64,000 nt of DNA from Fibrobacter succinogenes (lineage in GTDB: Bacteria > Fibrobacterota > Fibrobacteria > Fibrobacterales > Fibrobacteraceae). Made by a program: the position numbers and the translations under genes. Under the pieces are notes generated by a model, which was not told the DNA's origin, made no database searches, and saw only the letters and a list, made by a program, of their open reading frames with translations. Within the stretch, counting starts at the first letter, position 1, and the number at the start of each line of letters is the position of its first letter. Location: contig CADBHQ010000011.1 in assembly GCA_902794535.1 (NCBI GenBank), forward strand, positions 1 through 64,000, given 5' to 3'. Positions 9,214 through 17,549 of the stretch are shown piece by piece.

Positions 9214-10521
9214 TTAGTATCCCATGGCAAGGCCGCCAATTTGGCGAGCAAGGTAGGTAGCGTAGTTATCCGTCATGCCGCTCACAAAGTCGAGCACCTG
9301 GTGGTAAGCTTCTGCCACCGTCACGCTCTGGCCAATTTTTGCCTGGCCGATAAGTCGCACAATGCGGTCGGCACGGTAGGAATTGTTACCATTCAAGCGG
9401 AAGTCGTAAACGCCGTTGATAAAGGCATCAAGCACCGTGGCAAGCGTCGTGTAGCTACCGACTTCAAGTTCGGTCTTACGGCGGTCAGGGTAAATGCGTT
9501 CCACACCCAAGCGCTTTGCAATGCGGATACCTTCCATTACGTCGGAACGGGAAAGATTCGTCAAATGCTTGACTCGCTCCCCTGCCATGATTTCTTCGTA
9601 ATGGTTCACGAAGGTTACGGCCACATCGTCAATCAAGTTCTGGATAGCGCGACCACGCACGCTGCTCAAGAAGTCGCGGAAGTTCTGGCCGTTTTCCTGG
9701 AATTCGCGGTCAATGTCCACATCGGGGCCACACAAGTAGCTGAACATACCACGCACATCACCGTAGCTCAAAATGCCAAGTTCAATGGCGTCTTCCACAT
9801 CCAAAATGCTGTAACAAATATCGTCGGCAGCTTCCATCAAGTACACCAGCGGGTGACGCACCCACTTGCCCGTTTCCACTTCGGGAATGCCGAGCGTGTA
9901 TGCCGTAACGCGGTAAAGGTCAGCTTCAGTCGCAAACAAGCTTGTCGGAGAACCGAACTTGGCAAGTTGCGGATACTTAATCATGGCGCCCAAAGTTGCG
10001 TAAGTCAAGCGCATGCCACCATCCAAAAAGTGGTATTCCAGCTTGCTCAAAATGCGGTGACCTTGTGCATTGCCATCAAAATTTTCAAAGTCGGCAATTT
10101 CAGTTTCGCTCAAATCACGGAGCGGAGCGGAATTGCGGTTCTTGCGGAACCATTCGCGAATAGCAGCTTCGCCCGCATGGCCAAAAGGCGGGTTGCCGAT
10201 ATCGTGAGCCAAGCATGCAGACTGCACGATGGTTCCAAAATGGTATTCGTTAATATACTTGGGCAGATACTTTTTTATCAGGTGATACACCGTAATGGCA
10301 AGGCTACGGCCCACGCTCGAAACTTCGATACTGTGAGTCAAGCGGCTATGCACGTGATCGTTCACCGAGAACGGGTGCACCTGAGTCTTGCGACCAAGGC
10401 GTCTAAAAGCCGTCGAAAAAACAATGCGGTCGTAATCGCGATGGAAATCGGAACGGTTCGGGTCCAAATCAGCAGGGTGCCCGTAGCGCGTCGCAGAAAG
10501 CAAAGTATCCCATTGAAGCAT
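9214..10521 (-). CDS. dgt: Deoxyguanosinetriphosphate triphosphohydrolase-like protein
   Basis: HD-domain enzyme that hydrolyses dGTP (and, in this branch, often other dNTPs) to the deoxynucleoside and triphosphate. 435 residues. The motifs are RRLGRKTQV, then THSIEVSSVGRSL (metal-binding His), ACLAHDIGNPPFGHAGE (the HD pair), and ADDICYSILDVED (distal Asp). It is preceded by a TATATTTA box only 4 bases from the ATG with no Shine-Dalgarno, so it may have its own leaderless promoter within the operon. 17 bases separate it from the ResB-CcsA gene upstream. Confidence 0.93.
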   Translation of the reverse strand: MLQWDTLLSATRYGHPADLDPNRSDFHRDYDRIVFSTAFRRLGRKTQVHPFSVNDHVHSRLTHSIEVSSVGRSLAITVYHLIKKYLPKYINEYHFGTIVQSACLAHDIGNPPFGHAGEAAIREWFRKNRNSAPLRDLSETEIADFENFDGNAQGHRILSKLEYHFLDGGMRLTYATLGAMIKYPQLAKFGSPTSLFATEADLYRVTAYTLGIPEVETGKWVRHPLVYLMEAADDICYSILDVEDAIELGILSYGDVRGMFSYLCGPDVDIDREFQENGQNFRDFLSSVRGRAIQNLIDDVAVTFVNHYEEIMAGERVKHLTNLSRSDVMEGIRIAKRLGVERIYPDRRKTELEVGSYTTLATVLDAFINGVYDFRLNGNNSYRADRIVRLIGQAKIGQSVTVAEAYHQVLDFVSGMTDNYATYLARQIGGLAMGY

Positions 10522-10525
10522 GAAC

Positions 10526-10533
10526 TAAATATA
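10526..10533 (-). promoter_or_regulatory. TATATTTA box, 4 bases before dgt ATG
   Basis: Minus-strand TATATTTA followed by GTTC and the ATG. It matches the TAnnTTT pattern of Bacteroidetes -7 elements. No ribosome binding site is visible; a leaderless transcript is inferred. Confidence 0.55.
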
Positions 10534-10538
10534 GATAA

Positions 10539-12590
10539 TTAGTAGGCGAAAATTCGGCGAAGGCGATACGTAAGCAGGGCTATCATAATCAAATCTACCA
10601 CTATAAACGCGACAAGCCAAATGACGGAATTACTTTGGAATCCGTAACTGTGCAAGCCTACGCCAAGCAGGTTCACGCCGAACCAGCAAAGGAACGTGAC
10701 AATCACATTAAAGCAATTTATGATTGCAAAACCACGCAACGACACCAATTTACCCGCCCGCAAATGGAGGGCAAGCATCGCCCATAGAATCACAAATAGC
10801 GCTCCGCATTCCTTCGGATCAAAGCCCCAAAAACGGCCCCAGGCAAAATCAGCCCAAACGCCACCGAGGAGCGTTCCCAGAACTGTAAATACGGCACCAA
10901 AAACAAGCGACGCATACATCAACGTATAAAGAGGCGTCGCTTTCGCACCACGGTACAGAACCAAATGCGCAACCACCCCCGACAAAATCATTCCCGCAAA
11001 GCCAAGCGCAATCGTAAACACGTGAACCGTCAAAAATACCGACGAATTCAGCACAGCAGAAATGGGCTGGAACGTATCGCCCGGTTCCAAGATAAACTTG
11101 GCAAAAAACAGGAGTGCGGCCGCCATTAAAGTTATCGGAATCATCAAGGTATAGCTACGGCGTTTGCAGAACACAAATGCACCCGATTCAAAACACATTA
11201 ACAGCAGCGCCACCAACATTACGACCTCATACAAGCTCGACATTGGCGGACGGGCTGCGACATAGCTACGCATTGCAAACAAGGCTGTCAATATAACGGC
11301 CGTCACAATGCAGAAAACATTGGCAACAGTATCTAGCTTTAAAGACCGAAACGCCACATTCAACGAAGCCAAAAGACCGGCAAGCATTGCCGCCACAAAG
11401 GCAAACAAGGCCAGATTCAGCCAATGGTACAAAACTTCGGCCTTTAGGCGATGAGGATTCACATCGGAATGCGTCAAGGAATATTTCGTGACAATTGAAA
11501 ATGCCGAATGGTCTGCCACAGATTCGTACAGTAGCAAATTCGAATAAAGTCGACGCATTTCTGCAGTCGCCGCCAAGTCATCGTTACGAGACGCATAAAG
11601 TTTGAGGATATCTTTTAACGGAGCGAGTTCCGCATAGCTCACATAGCGTTTTTCTTGCGGCAAATGTAGAATCACCAACACTTCATTGCGAAGCACCTTA
11701 AAAATTTCGTAATGTCTAGCCGATTCAGGAGAAACCAAAATATGGCGCACCACATCGGCTGCAGCAATCTTTTTGTACTTCACGCGACCGCTCAAATTAT
11801 CGAGGAACCCTCGCGCAAAAGAATCAAACGGACGCACTGAAGATTCTACCAAAACCGGGGTGTCCGAATGCAAAGCTTCCCAAATCGGGATGGGGCGTGC
11901 AGAGGCATGAGAATCCACCGGCAAAGCCGCAAGCATCAAGACAAATGGCAGAGCTTTAACAACAGACGATGTTTGAGCATTTTGTTTACAGCGAATTTTG
12001 ACTACATAGTGAATAAACGCTCCCAAAAGGAACAGCACCATAAACGCATAAGGCACAAAACGCAAGGGATCGTAGGTTGCCTTGTACAAATCCACCGACG
12101 TTCCCATCACATCATCTACCCTGCCGTGATAATGGACCGAGTAGACATATTCATTTTCATCGACTTCAACTGGAGTCACTCTCAAGCTATCATCGACGGC
12201 GAAATAAGAAACTGTCGCATTGGCAATTGACACATCGCGATACCCGTTGTATTCCCGTTTGATTTCGCTTTCGACAACACCGCCTACAAGCAAGACCAAT
12301 AAAGCAATATGAATCACCCATAGGCCTACATTTTTTAATCCGCGAGGCATGCGGAACATAAGCGAGGCAAGTACATTCACTGCCGCCAACACCGCAAGGC
12401 CTTTAAATGCCGGCAACGGAATCACACCTAAAATCCAAATGAAATAGCTGCCAAAAAAACGGTCTACCGCAACCGATGCGGGCAACCCCGCAGATTCGGC
12501 ATTCACTTGGGCAAGTACGCCCCAAAAGGTTAGCAGCAAAAATGCGATTAACAGAACGACCGTAAATTTTAGAGACGAGAGTTTTTTCAT
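10539..12590 (-). CDS. Fused ResB-CcsA cytochrome c biogenesis protein (system II)
   Basis: Predicted heme exporter and holocytochrome c synthase of system II, in the inner membrane. The N-terminal ResB-like part (about residues 1-200) has four membrane segments and a short periplasmic domain. After a periplasmic stretch of about 170 residues, the C-terminal CcsA-like part has six or more membrane segments. It carries SSLYE, a His in the segment FLTVHVFTIALG, the Trp-rich heme motif WADFAWGRFWGFDPKE and a second His in GVGLHSYG. 683 residues, shorter than many CcsBA fusions. The ATG at 12590 was chosen because it overlaps the previous stop (ATGA). Its presence implies that this likely anaerobe makes c-type cytochromes; none is in the window. 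Confidence 0.88.
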   Translation of the reverse strand: MKKLSSLKFTVVLLIAFLLLTFWGVLAQVNAESAGLPASVAVDRFFGSYFIWILGVIPLPAFKGLAVLAAVNVLASLMFRMPRGLKNVGLWVIHIALLVLLVGGVVESEIKREYNGYRDVSIANATVSYFAVDDSLRVTPVEVDENEYVYSVHYHGRVDDVMGTSVDLYKATYDPLRFVPYAFMVLFLLGAFIHYVVKIRCKQNAQTSSVVKALPFVLMLAALPVDSHASARPIPIWEALHSDTPVLVESSVRPFDSFARGFLDNLSGRVKYKKIAAADVVRHILVSPESARHYEIFKVLRNEVLVILHLPQEKRYVSYAELAPLKDILKLYASRNDDLAATAEMRRLYSNLLLYESVADHSAFSIVTKYSLTHSDVNPHRLKAEVLYHWLNLALFAFVAAMLAGLLASLNVAFRSLKLDTVANVFCIVTAVILTALFAMRSYVAARPPMSSLYEVVMLVALLLMCFESGAFVFCKRRSYTLMIPITLMAAALLFFAKFILEPGDTFQPISAVLNSSVFLTVHVFTIALGFAGMILSGVVAHLVLYRGAKATPLYTLMYASLVFGAVFTVLGTLLGGVWADFAWGRFWGFDPKECGALFVILWAMLALHLRAGKLVSLRGFAIINCFNVIVTFLCWFGVNLLGVGLHSYGFQSNSVIWLVAFIVVDLIMIALLTYRLRRIFAY

Positions 12591-13588
12591 CGTGTAGAGG
12601 CCTCGACCCACACAAATTTTCTTTCATCCAATTTCTGTTCGCCATCAAAGCGGTACGCCACCAATCGGCCGTCTCCGCGGTAACCGGCAACACTAAAATC
12701 TAGACAGCACACATTATCGCGAATCAATTTCGGGAGACCCGTCAGCCAATAATGCCCAAAGAAAACGGGGCGTTCATTTTCGCCATAAAATTTTCGAGCA
12801 CGTACCGACGGCAATACATCGGCTTTAACATCCATCGAAACACCCGGTTGAAAGCACAATTCCTGAAAACTTGCCTTAGTGGGGTCCAGCCACCAAGCGA
12901 TACGAGTCTTAATCCGGCGAACGCCTTCGGCATCGGTAAAATGCTCGCCTTCGGGCAAAGGCATTTCCGGGCCCTTCAAAAGCGTGCTCATGGGCACAAA
13001 AAGGCTATCTTCGTATTCAAAATCTTCATCATTTGCACGGGCAATGAGTTCGTCGAAATTGCCATCGGCAAAGCAAGTAATGCCTTCGCGCTTTAACGCA
13101 GCAACTGCATCGACATCAAAACAAGCGTGTTGCGCCCTAAAAGATTCTGTTTCCAAGTAAACCGGCAACGTTTTCACAAATTCAAGAGCTTCTAGAAACT
13201 CTTGTTTGTGCCCCACGAAAGAGGTAACCGTCCGCGAATGGATTGCAATCTTGTTAAAGCTGTGTTCGCGCAAAAAGCCGTCTTTAAAGCGATGCAAGAA
13301 ATGACCGCCACCAGCCCCATTCTTTTGCCAGAATGAAAGCATGTTAAATTCATGGTTTCCCATTAACGCAATTGCCGACCCGGCATCGCGCATGGCACGC
13401 ACCAGATTCAACGATTCGCGCGCATTGGGCCCGCGGTCTACGTAATCCCCCAAGAATACCACCGACCGTTCACCGCCCGGATACCGGAACGCACCTGCAG
13501 ACTCCACATAACCTAGCTTTTGCAACAAGGCGCGGAGTTCATCGCAGTGTCCGTGAACATCGCCGATAAAATCAAGGGAATTATTCAT
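12587..13588 (-). CDS. Calcineurin-like metallophosphoesterase
   Basis: Predicted metal-dependent phosphatase of the Ser/Thr phosphatase or diadenosine tetraphosphatase (ApaH/PrpE) type. 333 residues. Metal-binding motifs in order: GDVHGH (about residues 9-14), GDYVDRG (about 49-55), GNHEFN (about 78-83) and a late FFGHYW His. The ATG at 13588 places GDVHGH near the N-terminus as in relatives; an upstream alternative at 13654 runs into the divergent gene. It is the first gene of the operon with the ResB-CcsA gene, dgt and the HAD gene. The substrate is not determined by sequence. Confidence 0.85.
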   Translation of the reverse strand: MNNSLDFIGDVHGHCDELRALLQKLGYVESAGAFRYPGGERSVVFLGDYVDRGPNARESLNLVRAMRDAGSAIALMGNHEFNMLSFWQKNGAGGGHFLHRFKDGFLREHSFNKIAIHSRTVTSFVGHKQEFLEALEFVKTLPVYLETESFRAQHACFDVDAVAALKREGITCFADGNFDELIARANDEDFEYEDSLFVPMSTLLKGPEMPLPEGEHFTDAEGVRRIKTRIAWWLDPTKASFQELCFQPGVSMDVKADVLPSVRARKFYGENERPVFFGHYWLTGLPKLIRDNVCCLDFSVAGYRGDGRLVAYRFDGEQKLDERKFVWVEASTR

Positions 13589-13593
13589 GCCTT

Positions 13594-13601
13594 GCAATAT
13601 A
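13594..13601 (-). promoter_or_regulatory. TATATTGC box, 5 bases before metallophosphoesterase ATG
   Basis: Minus-strand TATATTGC then AAGGC then ATG. It faces the box at 13619 of the divergent methyltransferase gene. AAGG is too close to the ATG to be a good ribosome site. Confidence 0.45.
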
Positions 13602-13618
13602 ACTAAATTTAAAAAAGG

Positions 13619-13626
13619 TATCTTTG
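13619..13626 (+). promoter_or_regulatory. TATCTTTG box, 5 bases before methyltransferase ATG
   Basis: TATCTTTG exactly fits TAnnTTTG, the Bacteroidetes -7 element, followed by CAAAC and ATG. There is no Shine-Dalgarno. A leaderless transcript is inferred. Confidence 0.6.
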
Positions 13627-13631
13627 CAAAC

Positions 13632-14927
13632 ATGAATTTCTGGGACCTGCTCACCTCGGCTAAGATTCAAGGCTTTATTGAAGAAGCCTTTTCTAAGCGG
13701 CTAGACGCTTTGCAGGTTTCGACACGCCTTGCCAAAGAGGGCTACAGCAACGAAGAACGCTCCGCCATTATGGATTACATGGCACTTGTGCCCAAGTTCC
13801 GTGAAAAATTCTTTGAAGACAAAAGCGGCAAAGGCAAATTTCTGCTTTGTGACCGCCTTGCCCTAGAGCAGAGCACCGCGAAAGATATCGGTCGCTGGAA
13901 AGCTAAACTTTGGCCAACCGAAGGCACTGTAAGCGACCTTTGCTGCGGCATGGGCGGCGATAGCCTTTTCTTGCCCGAAACCCTAAAGGTTACCGGCTTC
14001 GACCTCGACGAAGACCGCCTTGCCATGTACCGCTACAACATGCAGGCCCTCGGGAAATCCGTTGACACCCAGTGCCGCGACGTGCGCTCGGTCGAAAACG
14101 CGGCAGATTACTTCACCATCGACCCAGCCCGCCGCGCCCTCGAAGGCGAAAACCAGCGTGATTTGCGCAATCTGACGCCCACGCTCGAAGAAGTCGTTGA
14201 AATCAGCAAGCATTACAAGGGCGGCATGGCCAAGCTTCCGCCCGGATACCCGCCGGCAGAAATCCCCGACGGCACCGAGATTCTTTATTTAGGCGGACAC
14301 AGCGACTGCCGCGAATGCCTAGTACTGTTCGGTGCCCTCGCCAAGAATCCGGACACCGTACGCGCAATCGTTGTCGACAAATCTGGCGAAACACTTGCCG
14401 AATGGAGCCGTAAGCGCGACCGTTCAACAGAAACTCTGGACGACGACCTTCAAGAAAAATTGGACAAAAATGACAGCCTCGAAGGCAAAGACCGCACTTA
14501 CCGCACTGCGACCAGCAAGAGCGACCTTCCTCTCGGCGAGATCAGCCAATACATCTCGGAACCGGCGCCAGTCCTTATTCGAAGCCACCTCTTTAACCAA
14601 GCGGCCCTCGCCTGCGACCCAAGTGCCCACCTAATTTCTGAAGGCATTGCCTACGTAGCAAGCGAGTTACCCCTTCCGGCTCCCGGATTTGCCAGCTACG
14701 AAGTGCTCGCGCACGCCGAAATTGCAACGGGCGCCGTCCGCAATATGCTTAAGGAACATGGCATCGGCAAGATTACGCTCAAACTCCGCGGCGTAAAACT
14801 CGACCCAGACGCCGAAATCAAGCGTTTAAAGCCCAAGGGCAAAGAATCCGCAATCCTTTTCTACACCCGCGCCTATGGCGAAAAAATCGCAATTCTAACA
14901 AGGAGATGCCCGCTTCCGCGGGCATGA
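13632..14927 (+). CDS. Class I SAM methyltransferase with THUMP-like C-terminal domain
   Basis: Predicted RNA-directed methyltransferase of unknown target. 431 residues. The N-terminal helical region is followed by a Rossmann SAM-binding motif, SDLCCGMGGDSLFL (about residues 99-112), with an acidic residue after strand 2 (GFDLDEDR). The C-terminal 80 residues fit the THUMP-like domain (LKEHGIGKITLKLRGVKLDP). The ATG at 13632 was chosen over 13587 because it follows the TATCTTTG box and the upstream stretch lies in the promoter. Oddly, the last residues (RRCPLPRA) are encoded by a palindromic repeat at 14900-14930, so the natural C-terminus may have been replaced. Ung follows 7 bases later. 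Confidence 0.8.
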   Translation: MNFWDLLTSAKIQGFIEEAFSKRLDALQVSTRLAKEGYSNEERSAIMDYMALVPKFREKFFEDKSGKGKFLLCDRLALEQSTAKDIGRWKAKLWPTEGTVSDLCCGMGGDSLFLPETLKVTGFDLDEDRLAMYRYNMQALGKSVDTQCRDVRSVENAADYFTIDPARRALEGENQRDLRNLTPTLEEVVEISKHYKGGMAKLPPGYPPAEIPDGTEILYLGGHSDCRECLVLFGALAKNPDTVRAIVVDKSGETLAEWSRKRDRSTETLDDDLQEKLDKNDSLEGKDRTYRTATSKSDLPLGEISQYISEPAPVLIRSHLFNQAALACDPSAHLISEGIAYVASELPLPAPGFASYEVLAHAEIATGAVRNMLKEHGIGKITLKLRGVKLDPDAEIKRLKPKGKESAILFYTRAYGEKIAILTRRCPLPRA

Positions 14928-14930
14928 CAG
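14900..14930. repeat. Palindromic repeat AGGAGATGCCCGC...GCGGGCATGACA
   Basis: A perfect hairpin, ATGCCCGC / GCGGGCAT with loop TTCC, flanked by AGGAG and GACAGCA. It looks like a common dispersed intergenic element (translated as MPASAGMT in one frame). It overlaps the 3' end of the methyltransferase gene. Confidence 0.65.
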
Positions 14931-14934
14931 CAGC

Positions 14935-15612
14935 ATGTCCGTTAAACTCGAAGAATCTTGGCTCAACCTACTCGCAGACCAATTCGAGCAGCCCTATTTT
15001 AAGCAGATTAAAGAAAAGCTTTTGCAAGAAAAAGCAGAACACCACGTGGTGTATCCGCCGGGATCCCAGATTTTTGCGGCCCTGGATTTTTGCCCTGTAG
15101 ATAAAGTCAAGGCCGTCATTATCGGGCAAGACCCTTACCACAATCCGGGCCAGGCTCACGGACTTTGCTTTTCTGTGCCCATGGGCATTCAGCCACCGCC
15201 TTCGCTCATCAACATTTTCCAGGAACTCCACGACGACTTGGGCATTAACCCGCCCCCACATGGGAACCTCGAAAGTTGGGCTCACCAAGGAATTCTTCTG
15301 CTGAACGCATCGCTCACGGTTCGCGCCCACATGGCAGCAAGCCACGCCGGAATCGGTTGGCAACAATTCACCGACACCATTATCAAGCGATTGTCCGAAA
15401 CGCGCGAAAACCTGGTATTCCTTTTGTGGGGCAGCTTCGCCATCAAAAAGCAAGAACTCGTCGCCAAGAATCGTGGTCACCTAATCTTGACCGCACCGCA
15501 CCCGAGCCCACTTTCTGCCTACCGCGGCTTCTTCGGATGCAAGCACTTCAGCAAGGCAAACGAATACCTCAAAAGCAAGGGCCTCGAACCCATCGACTGG
15601 AGCATCAAGTAG
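14935..15612 (+). CDS. ung: Uracil-DNA glycosylase, family 1
   Basis: Removes uracil from DNA in base-excision repair. 225 residues, normal length. The water-activating loop GQDPYHNPGQAHGLCFSVP carries the catalytic Asp (about residue 65). The uracil-binding strand reads LLLNASLTV, and the DNA-intercalation loop HPSPLSAYRGFFGCKHFS carries the second catalytic His. The start is the ATG just after the palindromic repeat; MSVKLEESW aligns with the usual N-terminus. It probably shares a transcript with the methyltransferase gene. Confidence 0.97.
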   Translation: MSVKLEESWLNLLADQFEQPYFKQIKEKLLQEKAEHHVVYPPGSQIFAALDFCPVDKVKAVIIGQDPYHNPGQAHGLCFSVPMGIQPPPSLINIFQELHDDLGINPPPHGNLESWAHQGILLLNASLTVRAHMAASHAGIGWQQFTDTIIKRLSETRENLVFLLWGSFAIKKQELVAKNRGHLILTAPHPSPLSAYRGFFGCKHFSKANEYLKSKGLEPIDWSIK

Positions 15613-15704
15613 GTGTGAGATGTGAAGTGTGAGATGAACATCAAAATGTAAATTTTAATTTCACATTACACATCACACATTACACATCACACATTACACA
15701 TTTC
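15613..15704. repeat. Inverted and tandem CACATTACACAT repeats
   Basis: The left arm GTGTGAGATGTGAAGTGTGA faces a right arm built of about four tandem CACATTACACATCA units; together they could fold into an imperfect hairpin after ung. The same repeat family fills 3803-3866. The unit is about 10-14 bases with no unique spacers, so it is not a CRISPR. Confidence 0.75.
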
Positions 15705-15721
15705 CAGCGTCTAGTATTTTC

Positions 15722-15729
15722 TATATTAA
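15722..15729 (+). promoter_or_regulatory. TATATTAA box, 5 bases before DUF4321 ATG
   Basis: TATATTAA, then CTGCC, then ATG, without a Shine-Dalgarno. Same geometry as the other candidate leaderless starts. Confidence 0.5.
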
Positions 15730-15734
15730 CTGCC

Positions 15735-16058
15735 ATGAATCGAAATAATACTTTTGGTCGTCTACTGGTTTTTATCGTGTTGGGCCTGATCATCGGCGGA
15801 ATCCTTGGCGAATGCCTCGGTATGCTGTTTGGTCAGCTTGGCGAACTGATGAACGCAGGTGGATTCAATAACGTAGTCCACAACTTCTTCGTTTCGTCCT
15901 TCAACCTCAACATCGGTTTTGCCGACAGGCCCGAGCCCGTGGTTCTTGACCTTTATCTGGTCAAAATCGCATTCGGCTTCGGAATCAAGCTGAACGTGGT
16001 AAGCATTATCGGCATGATTCTCGGCATCTACATCATGAAATGGTCCGGAGGAAAGTAA
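15735..16058 (+). CDS. DUF4321 small membrane protein
   Basis: Small inner-membrane protein of unknown function, 107 residues. There are two hydrophobic segments, one near the N-terminus (LLVFIVLGLIIGGILGECLG) and one at the C-terminus (VSIIGMILGIYIMKW), with a loop between them that carries YLVKIAFGFGIKLNV. This pattern fits DUF4321. Its stop overlaps the gatA ATG by one base (TAATG), so gatA is translationally coupled to it. Confidence 0.8.
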   Translation: MNRNNTFGRLLVFIVLGLIIGGILGECLGMLFGQLGELMNAGGFNNVVHNFFVSSFNLNIGFADRPEPVVLDLYLVKIAFGFGIKLNVVSIIGMILGIYIMKWSGGK

Positions 16059-17476
16059 TGGAGACCATCCAAGAATTGAGCGGCAAGCTCGCTAGCGGCA
16101 GCAAGACTGCCGTGGCCCTTACCGAAGAATCCCTCGCAAAGATTGAATCTACTAAGAATTTAAACGCCTATATCAGTGTTTTGAACGAACGCGCCTTGCA
16201 GAAGGCCGCCGAATCCGACAAGCGTCGTGCCGAAGGCAAGACTCTCGGAGCCCTCGACGGTATTCCGGTTGCCGTAAAGGACAACATGTGCATCGAAGGC
16301 ACACGCACCACGGCCGCGTCCAAGATTCTTGAAAATTTTGTCGCCCCCTACACCGCTACCGCTATCGAAAAGCTCGAAGCCGCCGGTGCAATCATCGTGG
16401 GCAAAACCAACATGGACGAATTCGCCATGGGTTCGAGCAACGAGACCTCCTACTTCGGTAAGGTCATCAACCCGCTCGATGAATCCCGCGTTCCGGGAGG
16501 CTCCAGTGGCGGTTCGGCCGTAGCCGTGGCCAGTGGCACGGTCGCCTGTGCGCTCGGCTCCGACACCGGTGGATCTATTCGTCAGCCCGCCGCCTGCACC
16601 GGCGTTGTGGGCCTCAAGCCCACCTACGGCCGCGTATCCCGTTACGGCCTGTTGGCTTACGCCAGCTCTTTGGACCAGATTGGCCCCTTCGGTGCAACCG
16701 TTAAAGATGCCGCCACCCTCCTCGGCGCTATCTGTGGTATCGACCCGCACGACAACACCACCAGCACTCGCCCGACCGAAGACTTTACCGCAAAGCTCGA
16801 CGCCGGCGTGAAGGGCAAGGTGATTGGCGTTCCCAAGGAATACTTTGGCGAAGGCCTCGACGCCGAATGCAAGGCCGCTATTGAAGGCATGCTGGGGAAG
16901 CTTGAAGCCGAAGGCGCCACCCTCAAGGAAATCAGCCTTCCGCACATCAGCTACGCCGTGTCCAGCTACTACATCATTGCAACTGCCGAAGCTAGCTCGA
17001 ACCTTTCCCGCTACGACGGCGTTCGCTACGGCTACCGCAGCAAAGAAGCCCGCAAGCTCTTCGACCTGTACGCCAAGTCCCGCAGCGAAGGTTTCGGCAA
17101 GGAAGTCCAGCGCCGTATTCTCCTCGGCAGCTACGTGCTTTCCGCAGGCTTCTACGACGCCTACTACGTTCAGGCCCAGAAGGTCCGTCGCTTGATTACC
17201 GACGACTTCAACAAGGCATTCGAAAGCTGCGACGTGATCGCAAGCCCCACGATGCCGGGTCTCCCGCTCAAGTGCGGCATGAACGAATCCGACCCGATGG
17301 CTGTGTACCTCAGCGACATCTACACCGTAAGCCTGAACCTTTCTGGCTTACCGGGCGTGAGCGTGCCGTGTGGCATGGCCGGCGGACTCCCCGTGGGTCT
17401 CCAGTGGATTGGCAAGCCGTTCCAGGAAGCCGACTTGCTCAGCGTCGCCGCAGCTACAGAGGCTCTGAACAAGTAA
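16058..17476 (+). CDS. gatA: Asp-tRNA(Asn)/Glu-tRNA(Gln) amidotransferase subunit A
   Basis: Glutaminase subunit of GatCAB, which converts Glu-tRNA(Gln) to Gln-tRNA(Gln). 472 residues. The amidase catalytic triad is visible: Lys in PVAVKDNM (about residue 74), the cis-Ser in GGSSGGSAVAVASG and the nucleophilic Ser in GSDTGGSIRQPAA. The ATG at 16058 gives the expected N-terminus and overlaps the DUF4321 stop. gatB and gatC are not in the window. A strong terminator follows. A tRNA-Gln gene is present at 21982, which may be a substrate of this pathway if no glutaminyl-tRNA synthetase exists. Confidence 0.96.
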   Translation: METIQELSGKLASGSKTAVALTEESLAKIESTKNLNAYISVLNERALQKAAESDKRRAEGKTLGALDGIPVAVKDNMCIEGTRTTAASKILENFVAPYTATAIEKLEAAGAIIVGKTNMDEFAMGSSNETSYFGKVINPLDESRVPGGSSGGSAVAVASGTVACALGSDTGGSIRQPAACTGVVGLKPTYGRVSRYGLLAYASSLDQIGPFGATVKDAATLLGAICGIDPHDNTTSTRPTEDFTAKLDAGVKGKVIGVPKEYFGEGLDAECKAAIEGMLGKLEAEGATLKEISLPHISYAVSSYYIIATAEASSNLSRYDGVRYGYRSKEARKLFDLYAKSRSEGFGKEVQRRILLGSYVLSAGFYDAYYVQAQKVRRLITDDFNKAFESCDVIASPTMPGLPLKCGMNESDPMAVYLSDIYTVSLNLSGLPGVSVPCGMAGGLPVGLQWIGKPFQEADLLSVAAATEALNK

Positions 17477-17496
17477 TCGCGTTGCGATAAAATTTA

Positions 17497-17528
17497 AAAG
17501 ACCTGTTCCAAAGAACAGGTCTTTTTTT
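17497..17528. terminator. Intrinsic terminator after gatA, probably bidirectional
   Basis: Perfect stem AAGACCTGTTC / GAACAGGTCTT, loop CAAA, followed by seven T. The convergent lipoprotein gene ending at 17550 could also use it. Confidence 0.9.
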
Positions 17529-17549
17529 GTCTGCTAAAAACGATAGACT

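Noticed and set aside
9241-10542. 433-codon plus-strand frame
   Set aside because: Antisense to dgt, which has all HD motifs. His/Ala-rich noise typical of a reversed coding frame.
15660-15704. Possible short CRISPR-like array
   Set aside because: Repeat units are only ~10-14 bases, degenerate and contiguous, with no spacers and no cas genes.
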